64,000 bases of DNA from contig NC_079876.1 in assembly GCF_029227915.1 (NCBI RefSeq), positions 19,592,001-19,656,000 on the forward strand. Reading direction: 5' to 3'. Origin of the DNA: Hydractinia symbiolongicarpus (lineage: Eukaryota > Cnidaria > Hydrozoa > Anthoathecata > Hydractiniidae). Below are positions 1-11,088 of the stretch, one piece after another. The notes beneath the pieces were generated by a model that was not told the DNA's origin, did no database searches, and was given only the letters and a program-made list of their open reading frames with translations. Position 1 is the stretch's first letter. Each line of letters starts with the position of its first letter. The position numbers and the translations under genes are program-made.

Positions 1-1190
1 TTCAACGAAACAAACAGAGTGGAACGATATATACCGTCACATAAATTCCAACAAATTCCCTATGGGAACGACACGTTGTGAGTAACAATAGAACAATACA
101 TTCCGCTTTTATAACATTTTTTTAATAAGTTGTTAAAGAACACCAAGTTCCTTAATAATGGTTTTTTTTAAAAAGTTGGAACATGTAAAGTATTTAATGT
201 GTTTAGGGTGTAAGATAATCGCACATAGAATCACGGACCATTATAATTTTATACGCTATATAATAATAATAATAGTATTTTTCTATTTTTTATTTCTATC
301 GTCATATGATGACGTCATAGGTCATATACCAAGTTTTATTCCATGACAGCTACTAGCACCAAGGTTCTCAAATATCGAGTTGTCAAAAAATTTTGAATTC
401 TGATTGATTTCCATTTTCTCCCTAGAGAAATCCTTTGTCTCCATAACACCTGTAAATGTTCCTAATAAAATCTTTGTTTGGATTGTTTGTGCAGTGAAGA
501 AGCTTTTACTTGCGATGTGTCTCTTTCAACAATTACAAATTTTGATTCCTTTCACTAACGCAACTCGCAAGTGAGTAAAATGTTACGGTATATATATATA
601 AAGAAAAGTGAATTCCCTAATGGAATTAAAGCTCGTTTTATACATAATGATATATTCTAAATATAAATCAACTTAATGGCTCCTTAAGGGAGCCATTGAC
701 GTAACGGAATATTCAAATTCAGGACAACAGGACAAATTCTCATTCTTTTAATGACTAGTACTGTTAATAGTTTTAAAAAAGATAAAAAAACGAGATTTTC
801 CAAAAAAAAAAATTTTCTTCAATAATTGTCTCATTATGACATCATCACTTCCTGTGATGACATGTCAACCCAAATATTTTGTCACTAATGAAGTCACAAC
901 ATATTGATACTTCTTTGTGACAAGTTTCGTCACTGAAATCCAAACAGAACAAAACTTACAGCCAATACTTCAAGGTTAAAAAAGCCCATATCAAGTAGGG
1001 TTAAGGGAGAATGATGTTGTTCTAGATAAGAATGAACGAGACAGATTGAAAAAGGATCTACAAAATAAACCATATTCTAAACTTATACTGAGATGTTACC
1101 AACCCACTAGTTATTATTTGTTGCAATTTGTTAAAATCCTGCTAAGGTTTGTTAGGCGCAAGTGTGACGCTAGTTATACGCTAGTCATAA
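1..1190. other. AT-rich non-coding stretch with one small hairpin
   Basis: I see no supported gene here. There is a perfect inverted repeat at 675-697 (arms AATGGCTCC / GGAGCCATT around TTAAG). A TGACGTCA palindrome occurs near 310 and more CRE-like half sites occur near 840-900. Short reading frames lack recognisable motifs or splice signals. Confidence 0.4.
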
Positions 1191-1309
1191 TTTGTTAATT
1201 AATAATATAATGATTGAATACGCTAACTTCACTTTGTTATCAGCAATTATTTTTGCAATTATATATCCATGTTATAAGTTGCGTAAGATTTTTTGTCTTA
1301 TAAATATAG

Positions 1310-2170
1310 TAATGGATTTCAAGATACTTGATGAACTAACTAATTTAGAACAGAATGTTGCCAAAGAATTAAAATCACCATCAATTGAAGAACCAATGGA
1401 AGAAGAATTGATCCTGAAAAAAATAGACTGATTAATTGTGAGCTATCTGGTAACTCTACACAGTATCTAGGTAAAGAATACATAGGACAACAAATAAGAG
1501 AAATGGATGTTATTAATAATATGTCAGCTAAATATAAAGGCTACTTGAGTGGTCAAATGACTAAATTATTAGGGTAAATCTCTAATTAACTTATATTCTA
1601 ATTTGGCATGTGGAGTATTAGGTGTCAGCAATCAACAAGAATTAAATGATGACTTAGAAGATGATCCATTCCTTAATACCGCTCTACTAAGATTTAAATG
1701 TGATATGTACTATCAATTTGGTGCAATGTTAGCGCCAGTTAGTGTTACTATGATTACAGGTAGCCATTATGTAAAACATTCTAGTACTACTAATAATGGA
1801 ACAACCAGTAGTGGAACAACAAAAACCAGAACCACTATTTTCCTATACCTGTACCAGCATCAAGAAAACCAATCCATGCACCAAGAACTGATATAGTGCA
1901 ATTGCAAAAGGCTCTAAGGGATTCAACTAAGTAATTTGAGTTGGGAGTTTACAGGTAGCATCGGAACAAATATAGTGTAGCTCAATGGATTTCTGAGGGA
2001 TCTGGATGGACTATTGTTTCAGTTGATCACATTTTTTTAACATAACCAAATACAAGCCATTTAAACAGTTCCGGCTATATTGAACTACCTACAGAATTAC
2101 AAAATATTTTAAAGGGGTTAATTAATCTACAAAATCAAGACAATGAATGCTTTTGATGGTGCCATATTAG
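1310..2170 (+). pseudogene. Upstream part of Polinton-like element (uncharacterised ORF fragments)
   Basis: Several short plus-strand reading frames follow one another here. One is acidic (starting MDFKILDELTNLEQ near 1312), one starts near 1603, and fragments near 2080-2170 read like the N-terminal part of the polymerase that follows. They are separated by stops and frameshifts. I do not recognise the first two proteins. Their strand and closeness to the polymerase remnant suggest they belonged to the same element. The function is unknown and the boundaries are approximate. Confidence 0.35.
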
Positions 2171-2174
2171 GGAC

Positions 2175-3330
2175 CTAAACCCACAAGATAGGAACCCTAA
2201 ACGAATAAAGAAATGTGACAAAGAATACATTAATAAATTGGATTACTCTGAAATTGAATTCCCAGTAGCCATCAAACAGTATAACAAGATCGAAAAACAA
2301 AACAAAATCAGAATAAATGTGCTCGGCTATGAAGATAAACAACCATTTCCAATATATGTATCAAAAGAGAAATTCGAAGACCATATGGAACTATTGTTAA
2401 TAACAAAGGGTGAAAACAAACATTATGTTCTTATCAATAATTTAATAGTTTCATGTAGAATCAATTAAAACATAAGGAAAGAAAACACTTCTGTATGTAC
2501 TGTCTACAATGTTTCTCGTCAAAAGATATACTATCAAAGCATACGGAAAACTGTATAGTTATCAATGGTGAGCAAGCTATAAGAATGCCAGAAAAGGGTG
2601 ACAACACATTTGTGATATATGATATCAAAAGTAAGCACTTCAATAAGGACATGGTAATGACTAAGGCTGATAAAATAGATTTCAAGAATGCAGATAGTTG
2701 TCATATTTGTGTTAAAACGTGTGTTGATAAAGATATTAGAGTAAGAGATCATTGTCACGTTGACTGGTGAATATAGAGGATCGGTTCATCAAGAGGAAGA
2801 GAATATTAACCATAAAATAACTGATAAGATACCTGTAATTTTCCATAATCTAAGAAGATATGATAGCAACAGATTGGTAAAATTGTCAAAAAGCACTCAT
2901 ATAAGACTAAGGATGGTGAGGTAAAGGAAATGAACATTAACGTAATACCCAATAATATGGAGAAATACATGGCCTTCATGCTTGGTAATAATCTGACTTG
3001 CATTGATAGTTTCCAGTTTATGAGTTCAAGTCTTGAAAAGTTGACAGATAATCTATCTAACGAATCTTTCAAATATACCAAAGAAGATTTCGGAGATGGA
3101 GTAAAATTCGACTTGATGATCAAGTATCCTTATCACTACATGGATTGTTTCGAAAGATTTGATGAGACACAGTTACCCAATAAAAATGACCTCTACAGCT
3201 TACTATATGGTGAACAGATTACAGATGAACAATATGAACATGCAAAGTCAGTTTGGAACGAGTTTGGTATGTGGACAATGGGAGAGTATCATGGTTTGTA
3301 CCTAAAATCAGATGTATTAATATTAGCTGA
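2175..3330 (+). pseudogene. Polinton/Maverick-type DNA polymerase B, N-terminal and exonuclease part (broken)
   Basis: These are fragments of a protein-primed family B DNA polymerase of the kind carried by Polinton/Maverick elements. Frames at 2238-2468, 2495-2770 and 2930-3334 read in order along one protein. Visible landmarks are a CxxC...HxxxxC zinc-like segment (YCLQCF...HTENC), an endonuclease-VII-like CHIC...RVRDHCH motif at about 2700-2760, the exonuclease motif FHNLRRYDS near 2842, and YLKSDVLILAD at the end. Stops and frameshifts break the frame and some internal sequence appears deleted. The frame is cut after the GA of an Asp codon at 3330 by a Helitron and resumes at 4503. The copy is inactive. 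The family assignment rests on motif order only. Confidence 0.7.
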
Positions 3331-3913
3331 CTAGTGGATAAGGCCCGTGGAAAAATCCACTTAGGCAAAATAACAGAGAAAAAGAACCGTCATTTAAATG
3401 GCCCGTCAGCAATGGCCCGTCAAGACCTTAAAATTTTTTTTTAGGAAATTTGTATATGTGTTGCCTTCATCGTATAGATCTTGAAACGCTGAGCAAGAAA
3501 ATGCATAGGATCATGTACTTTTGATAAATGGTTGCAGAGATATTAGGGTTTAAAGGTTTTTTGATGACGTCATCAACCCGTCCATTCCGAATCGGATTCG
3601 GCGGCCCAGGTTTGGGAAAATAACCCAAATTGGTCCTAGGTGGTCCCTAGTTACCCACGCGGTGAAAAATCATTGACGTCACCACCTCGTTTCCAAGTTA
3701 TTTGGCCTCATAGTTTTAGGTGCACTGTAATGGCTTCATTAATTTAATATAGGATATTGACGTTAAAGTAGTGTTATTGACGTCGCGCCGTAACGTCAGA
3801 AAATTTGACATATTAGAGATGCATTTTTCGGCAACATCAAAGGAAAATGAAGACATCCACTTTGCCTGTTACAGACACACAATCAGACACACTCTCCGTA
3901 TTATTATAAGAGA
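3331..3913 (-). mobile_element. Non-autonomous Helitron, copy A of a tandem pair
   Basis: On the minus strand the element starts TCTCTTATAATAATACGG and ends in CTAG (plus 3331-3334). The usual subterminal hairpin (GTGGATTTTTCCAC in minus sense, plus about 3349-3362) lies just before the end. Inside is the palindrome TGATGACGTCATCA (3562-3575). There are no terminal inverted repeats and no coding capacity, as known for non-autonomous Helitrons. It abuts copy B head to tail. Confidence 0.75.
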
Positions 3914-4502
3914 CTAGTCGATAAATCTCGTGGAGTAATCCACTTAGGCAGAAGGACAATGGAAAAATAGGTTGTTTTAGTTTTTTTGCTGACGTCAGCA
4001 GTGCAAATACAAAATAAATATATTTTTTTAGAAATTTGTATACCTGTTGCCTTCATCGTATAGATCTTGAAATGCTGATCAAGAAAATGTATATGTTCAT
4101 GTATCTTTGACAAACGGTTGCAGAGATATCAAGGTTTAAAGGTTTTTTGATGACGTCATCAAACCGTCCATTCCGAAACGGATTCGGGGACCCAGGTTTG
4201 GAAAACTTACCCAAATTGGTCCCAGGTTGTCCCTAGTTACCCACGCGGTGAAAAAACATTGATGTCACCACCTCGTTTCCAAGTTATTTGGCCTCAAAGT
4301 TTTAAGTGCATTGTAATGACTTCACTAATCTTAATTAACTTTCCTTTGACGTCAATACTATTTTATCGGTAAAGTTTGGTAAATTGCAGAACAATTTTAT
4401 AGGCGATGTTTTATAGAATTTGTTAAAGAAAATTTTGAAGAATGTAATCCACTTTGCAAAAGTGACAGACAGACACACGGAACTGGCGTATTATTATATA
4501 GA
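3914..4502 (-). mobile_element. Non-autonomous Helitron, copy B of a tandem pair
   Basis: In minus sense it begins TCTATATAATAATACGCC followed by a CTGTCTGTC-rich stretch. It ends with the hairpin around GTGGATTACTCCAC and CTAG (plus 3914-3917). The 5' end abuts a T on the plus strand (A in minus sense) and removal of 3331-4502 restores the polymerase codon, so both outer ends are fixed to the base. It holds TGATGACGTCATCA (4148-4161) and GCTGACGTCAGC (3988-3999). Confidence 0.8.
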
Positions 4503-5634
4503 TGTATTTGAGAAATTCAGAAGTACATGCTTACGGTGTTACAAGCTTGACCCATGCCATTATTTTACATCTCCTGGACTATCTTGGGATGCTATGTTGA
4601 AATTGACTAATGTAGAACTTGAATTGATGACAGATATTGACATGTTCCAGTTTAATGAGAAGGGATTATGAGGAGGTGTGTCATATATTGCCAACACATA
4701 TGGGAAAGCTAATAATAAGTAGATGAAAGATAATAACAAGGAGTGGCCATCAAGGTATCTTATGTATCTGGACCCTAATAATCTATATGGTTATGGAATA
4801 TCACAGTATTTACTAACAGGTGGATTTAGATTGTTAACAGAAAAAGAAATAAAAAAATATAACCTAGCTAAGTATGAAGATGATAGTAGTAAAGGATTGA
4901 TATGAGAGGTTGATTTAGAATATCCAGAAAAACTACATGACTCACATAATGACTATTCATTAGCACCAGAGAAGACCAAAGTGACCAAAGATATGTTATC
5001 AGACTATTGTAGGGGATTCGAGAAGGATTTCTTTAAACTAATGAATAACAGTGTATTTACTATGGAGAACATTAGAACAAATGAATGTGGAGCTTGTAAC
5101 TAGCAAATCCAAATTACTGAAATTAGCATCGAAAACAACATATGCATCATCTAAGATCTTTAACGAGAATTTAAGGAAACACTAACACTAAACAGGCCGG
5201 CGTATGTGGGTATGTCTATTCTTGATCTTTCTAAGACACTGATGTATGACTTCCACTATAACTACATTAATATAAAAAAATATTCTGATAAGGCTAGGCT
5301 GTTGTTTAGAGATACTGACTCTCTAACATATGAGATTGAAGCTGATGACGTATACAAGGACTTTTGGAGTGATAAGGATAAATTTGATAATAGTGATTAT
5401 CCAAAGACTTCACCATTCTATGACACATCAAACAAGAAGTGTATAGGTAGGATAAAGGATGAGGCGGCTGGTGTAACAAACCTTGAATTTGTTGGTTTGA
5501 AGTCCAAGATGTATAGCTATATTAAGGATAATTGTAAGTGTGGGAAGACAACAAAAGGTATCAAGAAGAACATTACTAAGAATAACATCAAGCATGTAGA
5601 CTATAGAAATGTATTATTGGGAACTATAAACTAG
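4503..5634 (+). pseudogene. Polinton/Maverick-type DNA polymerase B, polymerase domain (broken)
   Basis: This continues the same polymerase gene after the Helitron insertion, beginning VFEKFRSTC and then YFTSPGLSWDAMLK. The palm motifs are recognisable: LDPNNLYG (motif A) near 4770, LMNNSVF (motif B region) near 5040, and DTDSL (motif C, two aspartates) near 5312 in the 5206-5634 frame. FVGLKSKMYSY follows. In-frame stops (for example near 4670, 4720, 4903 and 5101) and a frameshift around 5060-5200 show that it is dead. The C-terminal end is lost in a stretch holding two near copies of CTTCCTCACTAGSCCCACGG (about 5686 and 5747). No capsid, ATPase or integrase gene of the element is recognisable in this window near it. 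Confidence 0.75.
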
Positions 5635-5639
5635 GAAAA

Positions 5640-6127
5640 CCATTAGAATTCAAGACCATATTCTTGGATGTGTAGGTGGCACATCTTCCTCACTAGGCCC
5701 ACGGGTTGGAAGCTATGTGATCAATAAGGCGTCACTCAGCTTCGGCACACCTTCCTCACTAGCCCCACGGCCCTACACCCCGCCAGCCATGAGACAACTT
5801 ATAACATATTTTAACTTCATATAAAGCATTTCACTCAATAATACTCAATAATACTCAATAAAGAATACTCATTTGTTCTTTGTATGTGTTACTTTATATT
5901 ATGCTAAACTTAAACTAAATTAATTTCAAAGGCCGAGGAGATTTCGATAATTTTTATGCTGTGTTAAAAGAAGACACATTTTGATTTTTGTCGATTTCAT
6001 TTTAATGACTGAAATGGCCATCGCAAGTATCACAAAACTATATTAGAGTTTGATTAAAGAGAAAAAAAGGTTTAGTGCAACATCCTCTTGGCGATTGCAA
6101 GCGATGCAAATTTTATTTTTATTTCAG
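5640..6127. other. Non-coding stretch after the Polinton remnant
   Basis: This holds the decayed polymerase tail with two near-identical CTTCCTCACTAGSCCCACGG segments, a short triplication of AATACTCAAT near 5838-5860, and AT-rich DNA. I see no gene. Confidence 0.35.
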
Positions 6128-6238
6128 AAACATTGCGAGAAAAATGATGACAAGGATTTACCGAATCAAATGGAAAAGGAAATCTTTCGCAGACTTCGAC
6201 AGTATCCTAGTCGAGAAAAACAAAAATATATAACTGAG
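6128..6238 (+). CDS. Candidate internal exon, unknown protein
   Basis: A strong acceptor (TTTATTTTTATTTCAG) precedes an open 111-nt segment that ends at a GAG|GTATGA donor, with phase 0 at both ends. It encodes a charged segment containing EKEIFRRLRQYPSREKQKYI. I do not recognise it. It could be an upstream exon of the MIEAP-like gene whose last exon lies at 9276, on the same strand, but nothing links them directly. Confidence 0.35.
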
Positions 6239-7226
6239 GTATGATTTATCTATTCTCTTTCTTGCTAAAACTAGATGTGAGATCTAAGATCAAGTCATCC
6301 ATTCGTTATATTTTTTAAAAGATGAACAAGGCACTTGTAGTCGACCGCCCCTTAGTTTATATTTAATCATAGAATTATATCTTGCTATATCAAATTCAAT
6401 TTAAACATTATCTCTTTTCAAGAAAATTTATGACCAGATTTTAAAGAACTTAATACAGTAAAGCAAAATTTGAGGATTAAGTAGATTTACAGGACATACA
6501 AGCATAGGGGATGTGGGAATCATTTCTTTGCGAGCATACATTCTAAAACACGTGCTTATACTATTCTTGTGAAGAACACTATTTAGTTCCTCATGTTAAA
6601 GTAATATTCATTGGTTAAAAATTCTAATTTGGCTTGTTCCTAAAATTGGGTTATTAGGGACTTTGAAATATGCGCGTGATCGGGACAATGATAATTTCGT
6701 TACACCGGTCTCATCTTAACCGCCTTAGTAATATGCCCATGTGTGCGATGCTTATGAATCGAATTTGAAAAATTGAATTGTTTATAATCCGCGACATTTA
6801 AACGTAGCAAATGTTTATGGGGCGCCGTTGTGGACAATATTTTATGTTGTAATATATGTTCTAATTTTTAAAGAAACTTTTCCATTTTACAATACACGTT
6901 CTAATTTTTTACCAAACTCTTGAATTTAAGTTTCAACTTTTAAATATATCTTTTATTGTTAAATAAAACTATTCTACTTTAACCCTATTAAGCCCTGGGA
7001 GGGGGCATAATGGCCCACGGCATATTTAATGTGCTGTAACTTCTTTTGGAATGCTTTATATTCCTTGCCCTTCCGTGACTTTTCCTAACTTTTATCTGGT
7101 ATTACGGATATTAAAAAATGTTTGGAAAAATATCAGTCGTTATAACGGGGCTAAGGCATTTTTTGCAGGGGGTAAGGAGTATATATATGATGTATATATA
7201 TGATGTTTTTTCAATTTTTATATATA
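6239..7226. other. Non-coding, with a possible TTAA-type element end
   Basis: AT-rich DNA without a gene. At 6979 the sequence TTAACCCTATTAAGCCCTGG resembles the terminus of the TTAA-flanked MITE at 61432, but I found no matching right end nearby. Confidence 0.3.
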
Positions 7227-7546
7227 ACTTGAGTATTTGGTGGAATGTATGAAGTATTGTATTTATTATTTGGTAAAAAAAAACAGGTGGTATATTTTGC
7301 AGACCGGAATTTGAGAAAATACAGACCAGCTATTAGAGCCAAGTACGTAATCAATTTTATAGTGTTTTTTTTCAAGTTTTTATATAGCTTGAATATTTGT
7401 TGACATGTGTTAAATATTGAAATTATTATTAATTAAAAAACAGGTGGTATAATTTGCTGACCAGAATTTGATAAAATACAGACCAGATATATGAATCAAG
7501 TAAATTATCAATTATATAGTTTTTTTCAGGGTTTTTTTATACACAG
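7227..7546. repeat. Tandem duplication, two units of about 160 bp
   Basis: Two adjacent diverged copies each contain AACAGGTGGTATAnTTTGC, then GACC(G/A)GAATTTGA(G/T)AAAATACAGACCAG, and a T-rich tail ending TTTTTATA. The units run roughly 7227-7386 and 7387-7546. No coding potential. Confidence 0.55.
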
Positions 7547-7754
7547 TGTTTATATTGTAGTTTATTACTCAAAATAACGTTTGTTAATATTATTTTTGTA
7601 CATATTTTCTTGTTCAGAAATTATTTTTAGATTTGTTCCGTGTTTTTCATGAGATGTAGATTTAGGCGGTTCCTTTTATCTGTGACGTCATACAAAGGTG
7701 ATGTTGTCATAATAAAGTTTAATTATGTGTCTAACAGAAAAATACTAATACTGA

Positions 7755-7870
7755 CTAGTCGTTAGCCCGAGGAAAAATCCACGGGTTCGCCCGTCGCAGC
7801 TAAGCTACCATTTTGCGTGACAGACAGACGGACGGACGGACGGACGTATACGGGCATTATTCTAATACTA
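7755..7870 (-). mobile_element. Short Helitron-like remnant
   Basis: CTAGTCGTTAGCCCGAGGAAAAATCC starts right after an A, as the minus-strand 3' ends of the Helitrons in this window do, with a hairpin-like AGCCCG...CGGGTT. A CAGACAGACGGACGGACGG run and a GGGCATTATTCTAATA stretch follow, resembling a degenerate 5' end. At about 116 bp it would be a minimal or internally deleted copy. The right boundary is approximate. Confidence 0.45.
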
Positions 7871-8155
7871 ATAACTAGCAACTTTCAAGTGCTAATTGTT
7901 AGCTGACTTTTGTGAACAAAATCATAGAAAGTCTATTTATAATCCCAGTATTTCATTTAGTAATAGTCTTCTGATCGTAAACAAATTCTCCCAACACGGC
8001 CTAATATTTACCATTTATTTAGTCGTTACTAAAGTTATTAAATATAATTGTGAACAAATTTTGGTAAAATATACTTATTTCAGAGATATCTATTCAAAAC
8101 TTGTAGTTTTCAAGTACCACTTTTCATCTATGACGTCATACTCAAAGTGATGACG

Positions 8156-8617
8156 TCATATTGTTTTGCTGTTAGTTGTCTTTGGTTTTGCAAACGTTGA
8201 AAATACATTACATTCATTGGCCACAGACAATCTAAAATCAGAGCTAGCAAAATTAGGAGATGAATTAATGGTTCTATACGTCATACTGCTTGTAGCATAG
8301 TTCACTTTAATGCTGCTTTCAATATTGTTTCGTATCAGGGCTACTGGTGTTGATGAAACAGATAAGGTGGAGGAGGAGGAGGAGAAGGAGGAAGGACTGC
8401 AGTCTATTGCTGCAGCAAACGTAACAAGAGATTGGTCAAAGCTGGGAAATGCTGCACGGGAGTGAGATCTATGTCTGGACAAAATAGGGTCACCTAACGT
8501 ATTCACGTTTTGACTCAAGTCTTGAAGAAGCTTGTTTGCCTGTTTAGCAATGTTGGAGAGTGACTTTCTGATATCCGTATGACTATTATTTCCAGAATCA
8601 CCATTTGACGAAGCCAT
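8156..8617 (-). CDS. Serine-rich 153-residue ORF, unknown
   Basis: This is an open frame on the minus strand from ATG at 8617 to a stop at 8156, starting MASSNGDSGNNSHTD. A short helical part (residues about 17-42, KSLSNIAKQANKLLQDLSQN) is followed by a low-complexity SSFSSSSSTLSVSS run. I do not recognise it. The frame is long for this AT-rich DNA and has a normal ATG, so it may be a real single-exon gene or a first exon. A segment of 34 nt (8332-8365) recurs as a direct repeat at 9704-9737, so part of it may be mobile. TGACGTCA sites lie just beyond its end at 8130-8158. Confidence 0.4.
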   Translation of the reverse strand: MASSNGDSGNNSHTDIRKSLSNIAKQANKLLQDLSQNVNTLGDPILSRHRSHSRAAFPSFDQSLVTFAAAIDCSPSSFSSSSSTLSVSSTPVALIRNNIESSIKVNYATSSMTYRTINSSPNFASSDFRLSVANECNVFSTFAKPKTTNSKTI

Positions 8618-9275
8618 TTTTAACTATGATCAATTGAAAAGGATATATACAAGATGCTGGAATATATAAGATATAAAGAGTTTTTTCCAGTATGGCGCCT
8701 TCTAATGTTTGAATTTTACAAATCGAATTCAACAAAATGCAGCCTTTCTAATTCACCTTAGATGTCATTGCCAAAATAAGTTTAGAAAAGCTGAAATAGT
8801 TTATGTATCGCCTACTAAATATGATACTGTTTGTGTGTGTTTTGTTTTGTTCGTATTTTTGTTTTCTCACAAATCTTCAAACCGCAGATTCTTGTTATGA
8901 TTAATTTTCGTAATCAAAATGAAACGTTGCAATGACGTCAGATAAAGTCGTGATCCGTCGCACACGCTACCGTTGAACGACATCGTTTTAAAGTTGCAAC
9001 TGCAAATTCGCTTTGTGCTAACCCGACGCGCGACGTAATAAAGCAACTTTAATCTGAGAATACTTCTACATTGTCATTATTTAACACATATTCTAACTGA
9101 AAAAGGAACTGCTGATTTTATTTTTTCTTACAACATCTTTTTTGTTCACAAATTTACTGCTCGGTAAATTTATGACAATACATCGCTTAATCCATCACAC
9201 ATATTACAATGTTTATTTTTACTGTTTCTTTTTTTAACTTACTATTGTTTGAATAGTCGTTTTATTTTTACTTAG

Positions 9276-9551
9276 AAAATAATGAAACGCTATCAGTGGG
9301 CAGATGGCAGTAACAAAAGCTTCAGACGTTATGTGGAAGAATGTGTTCGAGTCACGTGGTTAATGAATGCAAGCTCTCCACCAATGTATGCATCATTTGA
9401 CGACCAAAATGTTTGCAGTGAAAAGCACGAAGTACGGGATGGTACTGGAGACAAGATAAGATATTGGATATGGCCTTGCATTTATTTTTCAGAACAAGCC
9501 TACTGTAATCACGAAGATGTTTTGGTAATGGGAGTAGTTGTCGCGGAGTAG
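9276..9551 (+). CDS. MIEAP (SPATA18) C-terminal domain exon, partial gene
   Basis: A TTTTTACTTAG acceptor at 9275 opens a phase-0 exon that runs to a TAG at 9549-9551. The peptide fits the mitochondria-eating protein C-terminal domain: YVEECVRVTWLMNASSPPM, then a spacer, KIRYWIWPCI (the WP that is conserved in the family), and the closing VLVMGVVVAE. In vertebrates this family acts in mitochondrial quality control; cnidarians carry many diverged members whose role is unknown to me. Only this last exon is identifiable. The upstream coiled-coil part is not evident in 6.2-9.2 kb, where a minus-strand ORF lies instead. It may be a gene fragment. Assignment is by remembered motif pattern. Confidence 0.55.
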   Translation, partial: KIMKRYQWADGSNKSFRRYVEECVRVTWLMNASSPPMYASFDDQNVCSEKHEVRDGTGDKIRYWIWPCIYFSEQAYCNHEDVLVMGVVVAE

Positions 9552-9559
9552 AAGTTTAT

Positions 9560-11080
9560 CTTATTTTGATTACAGTATTGTTCATGATACGAATGTGGGT
9601 TACGGTCGAAGTAACTAAAAATAAAAGTTTAAATGATTCAAAATAAAATCGTCTGAGCTATTCAAATGCGCAGAAATTCTTTTCTTTGCCTAGGGATAGG
9701 TTTCGTGTCAGGGCTACTGGTGTTGATGAAGCAGATTTCATGTTTCATGTTTTAATAGAATAATGCTGTCCCTTATAGAGTTCAAATTTATTCGCAATTG
9801 CACTTCTTGAAAGTACAATTTAAAAAGTTGCACTCCTTATGGAATGCTAAAACAGCAACAAAAAAAAGAGTTCCATTTGTTTGCATTTACTTTTTATATG
9901 TAAACACATATTTACTTCTTATGTGCACTTGAATATAGCTATGTTTATTTTTATTAAATTTAACTGCAACAAATGCATCGTCCAATCAAACTACTTTAAT
10001 GACTTTTAACTTGTTAATTTTGTTAGTGTTTTCAGTTTTTCGCCCTTTTTCAATTTCCTATGAAATTACACACAACGTCATATAGCTTCACAATTATTCT
10101 AAAAATATATATATAAAAACTAATTGAATGCATTTTAACGAATAGTAATAAAATTCTTTATTGTTGTTAAGTCAAATTGTGTCCTGTTATTTGGTTTATT
10201 GTCTAGTTAAAAATCGTAATAGCACACTTCCTACTACCTACCCTTCTTATCGCTTAGTTTGTGTTCGGTAAATTTTATATATGATGGCCGTAAGAAGCAC
10301 ATTTTGTTTAATAAAATAAACCATGATTTTGAACTTCTAAGAGAAGCATCTTTATTTTGCGAAACAGTGGCCATATGCTATCCTCGTTATTATTCCCGTT
10401 CCTACTTTCATTTGACAAGGTTTTTTATTTTTAAGTATACCTTGGACCTGGTCTGTAAATAACAATAAGTCTGGTGTGGAAAATATACTTCTAAAGAATC
10501 AAGTAATACCACATAATTGTTTTTGCAAACTAATACGTAGTGCCACCATGTTTTTGAGTATTCTTATCTTGTTATGACCGTTTCTTACTATATTCCTGAT
10601 GACTTATACCCATATCTGTGATGTAATTTAGCGTATGCGCAATAGGTTTTTTTTTCAGTATGTTATAACCCTTCTCGCCTGGCTTAAATTTAGGGATTTT
10701 TTAAAAGTTCTAACCGGCACCTATAAAATTGTTATAAAATGAGATCTTTACATTCTAAAATTTATTTAAATTTATATTTTTGAAGAGCTTAGTGAATTTG
10801 AAACAGATATATACTAAAAAAACACATAAAGTGCGTAAATCTAAGCCTGCAAATAATTTAAAAAAGATTTTTATAAAAAAATAGCAAAAAAAAAGACTTC
10901 AGATAAAATGTTATATATGAACAGGGTTAAAACTGATACATGTAACATATTGCTGAAAAAATTGAAAACATAAAAAATAAATAATCAAGATTTTCAACAA
11001 TAAAAATAGTATAAATAATAAATGGGCAATAAATGAACAATAAAAAATACTATACCGGTTCCTTAAGGATCCCCAAAGGG
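9560..11080. other. AT-rich non-coding stretch
   Basis: I see nothing supported except the 34-nt direct repeat at 9704-9737 (partner 8332-8365). Short frames such as that at 10259 lack motifs and splice signals. Confidence 0.35.
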
Positions 11081-11088
11081 AGACCATA

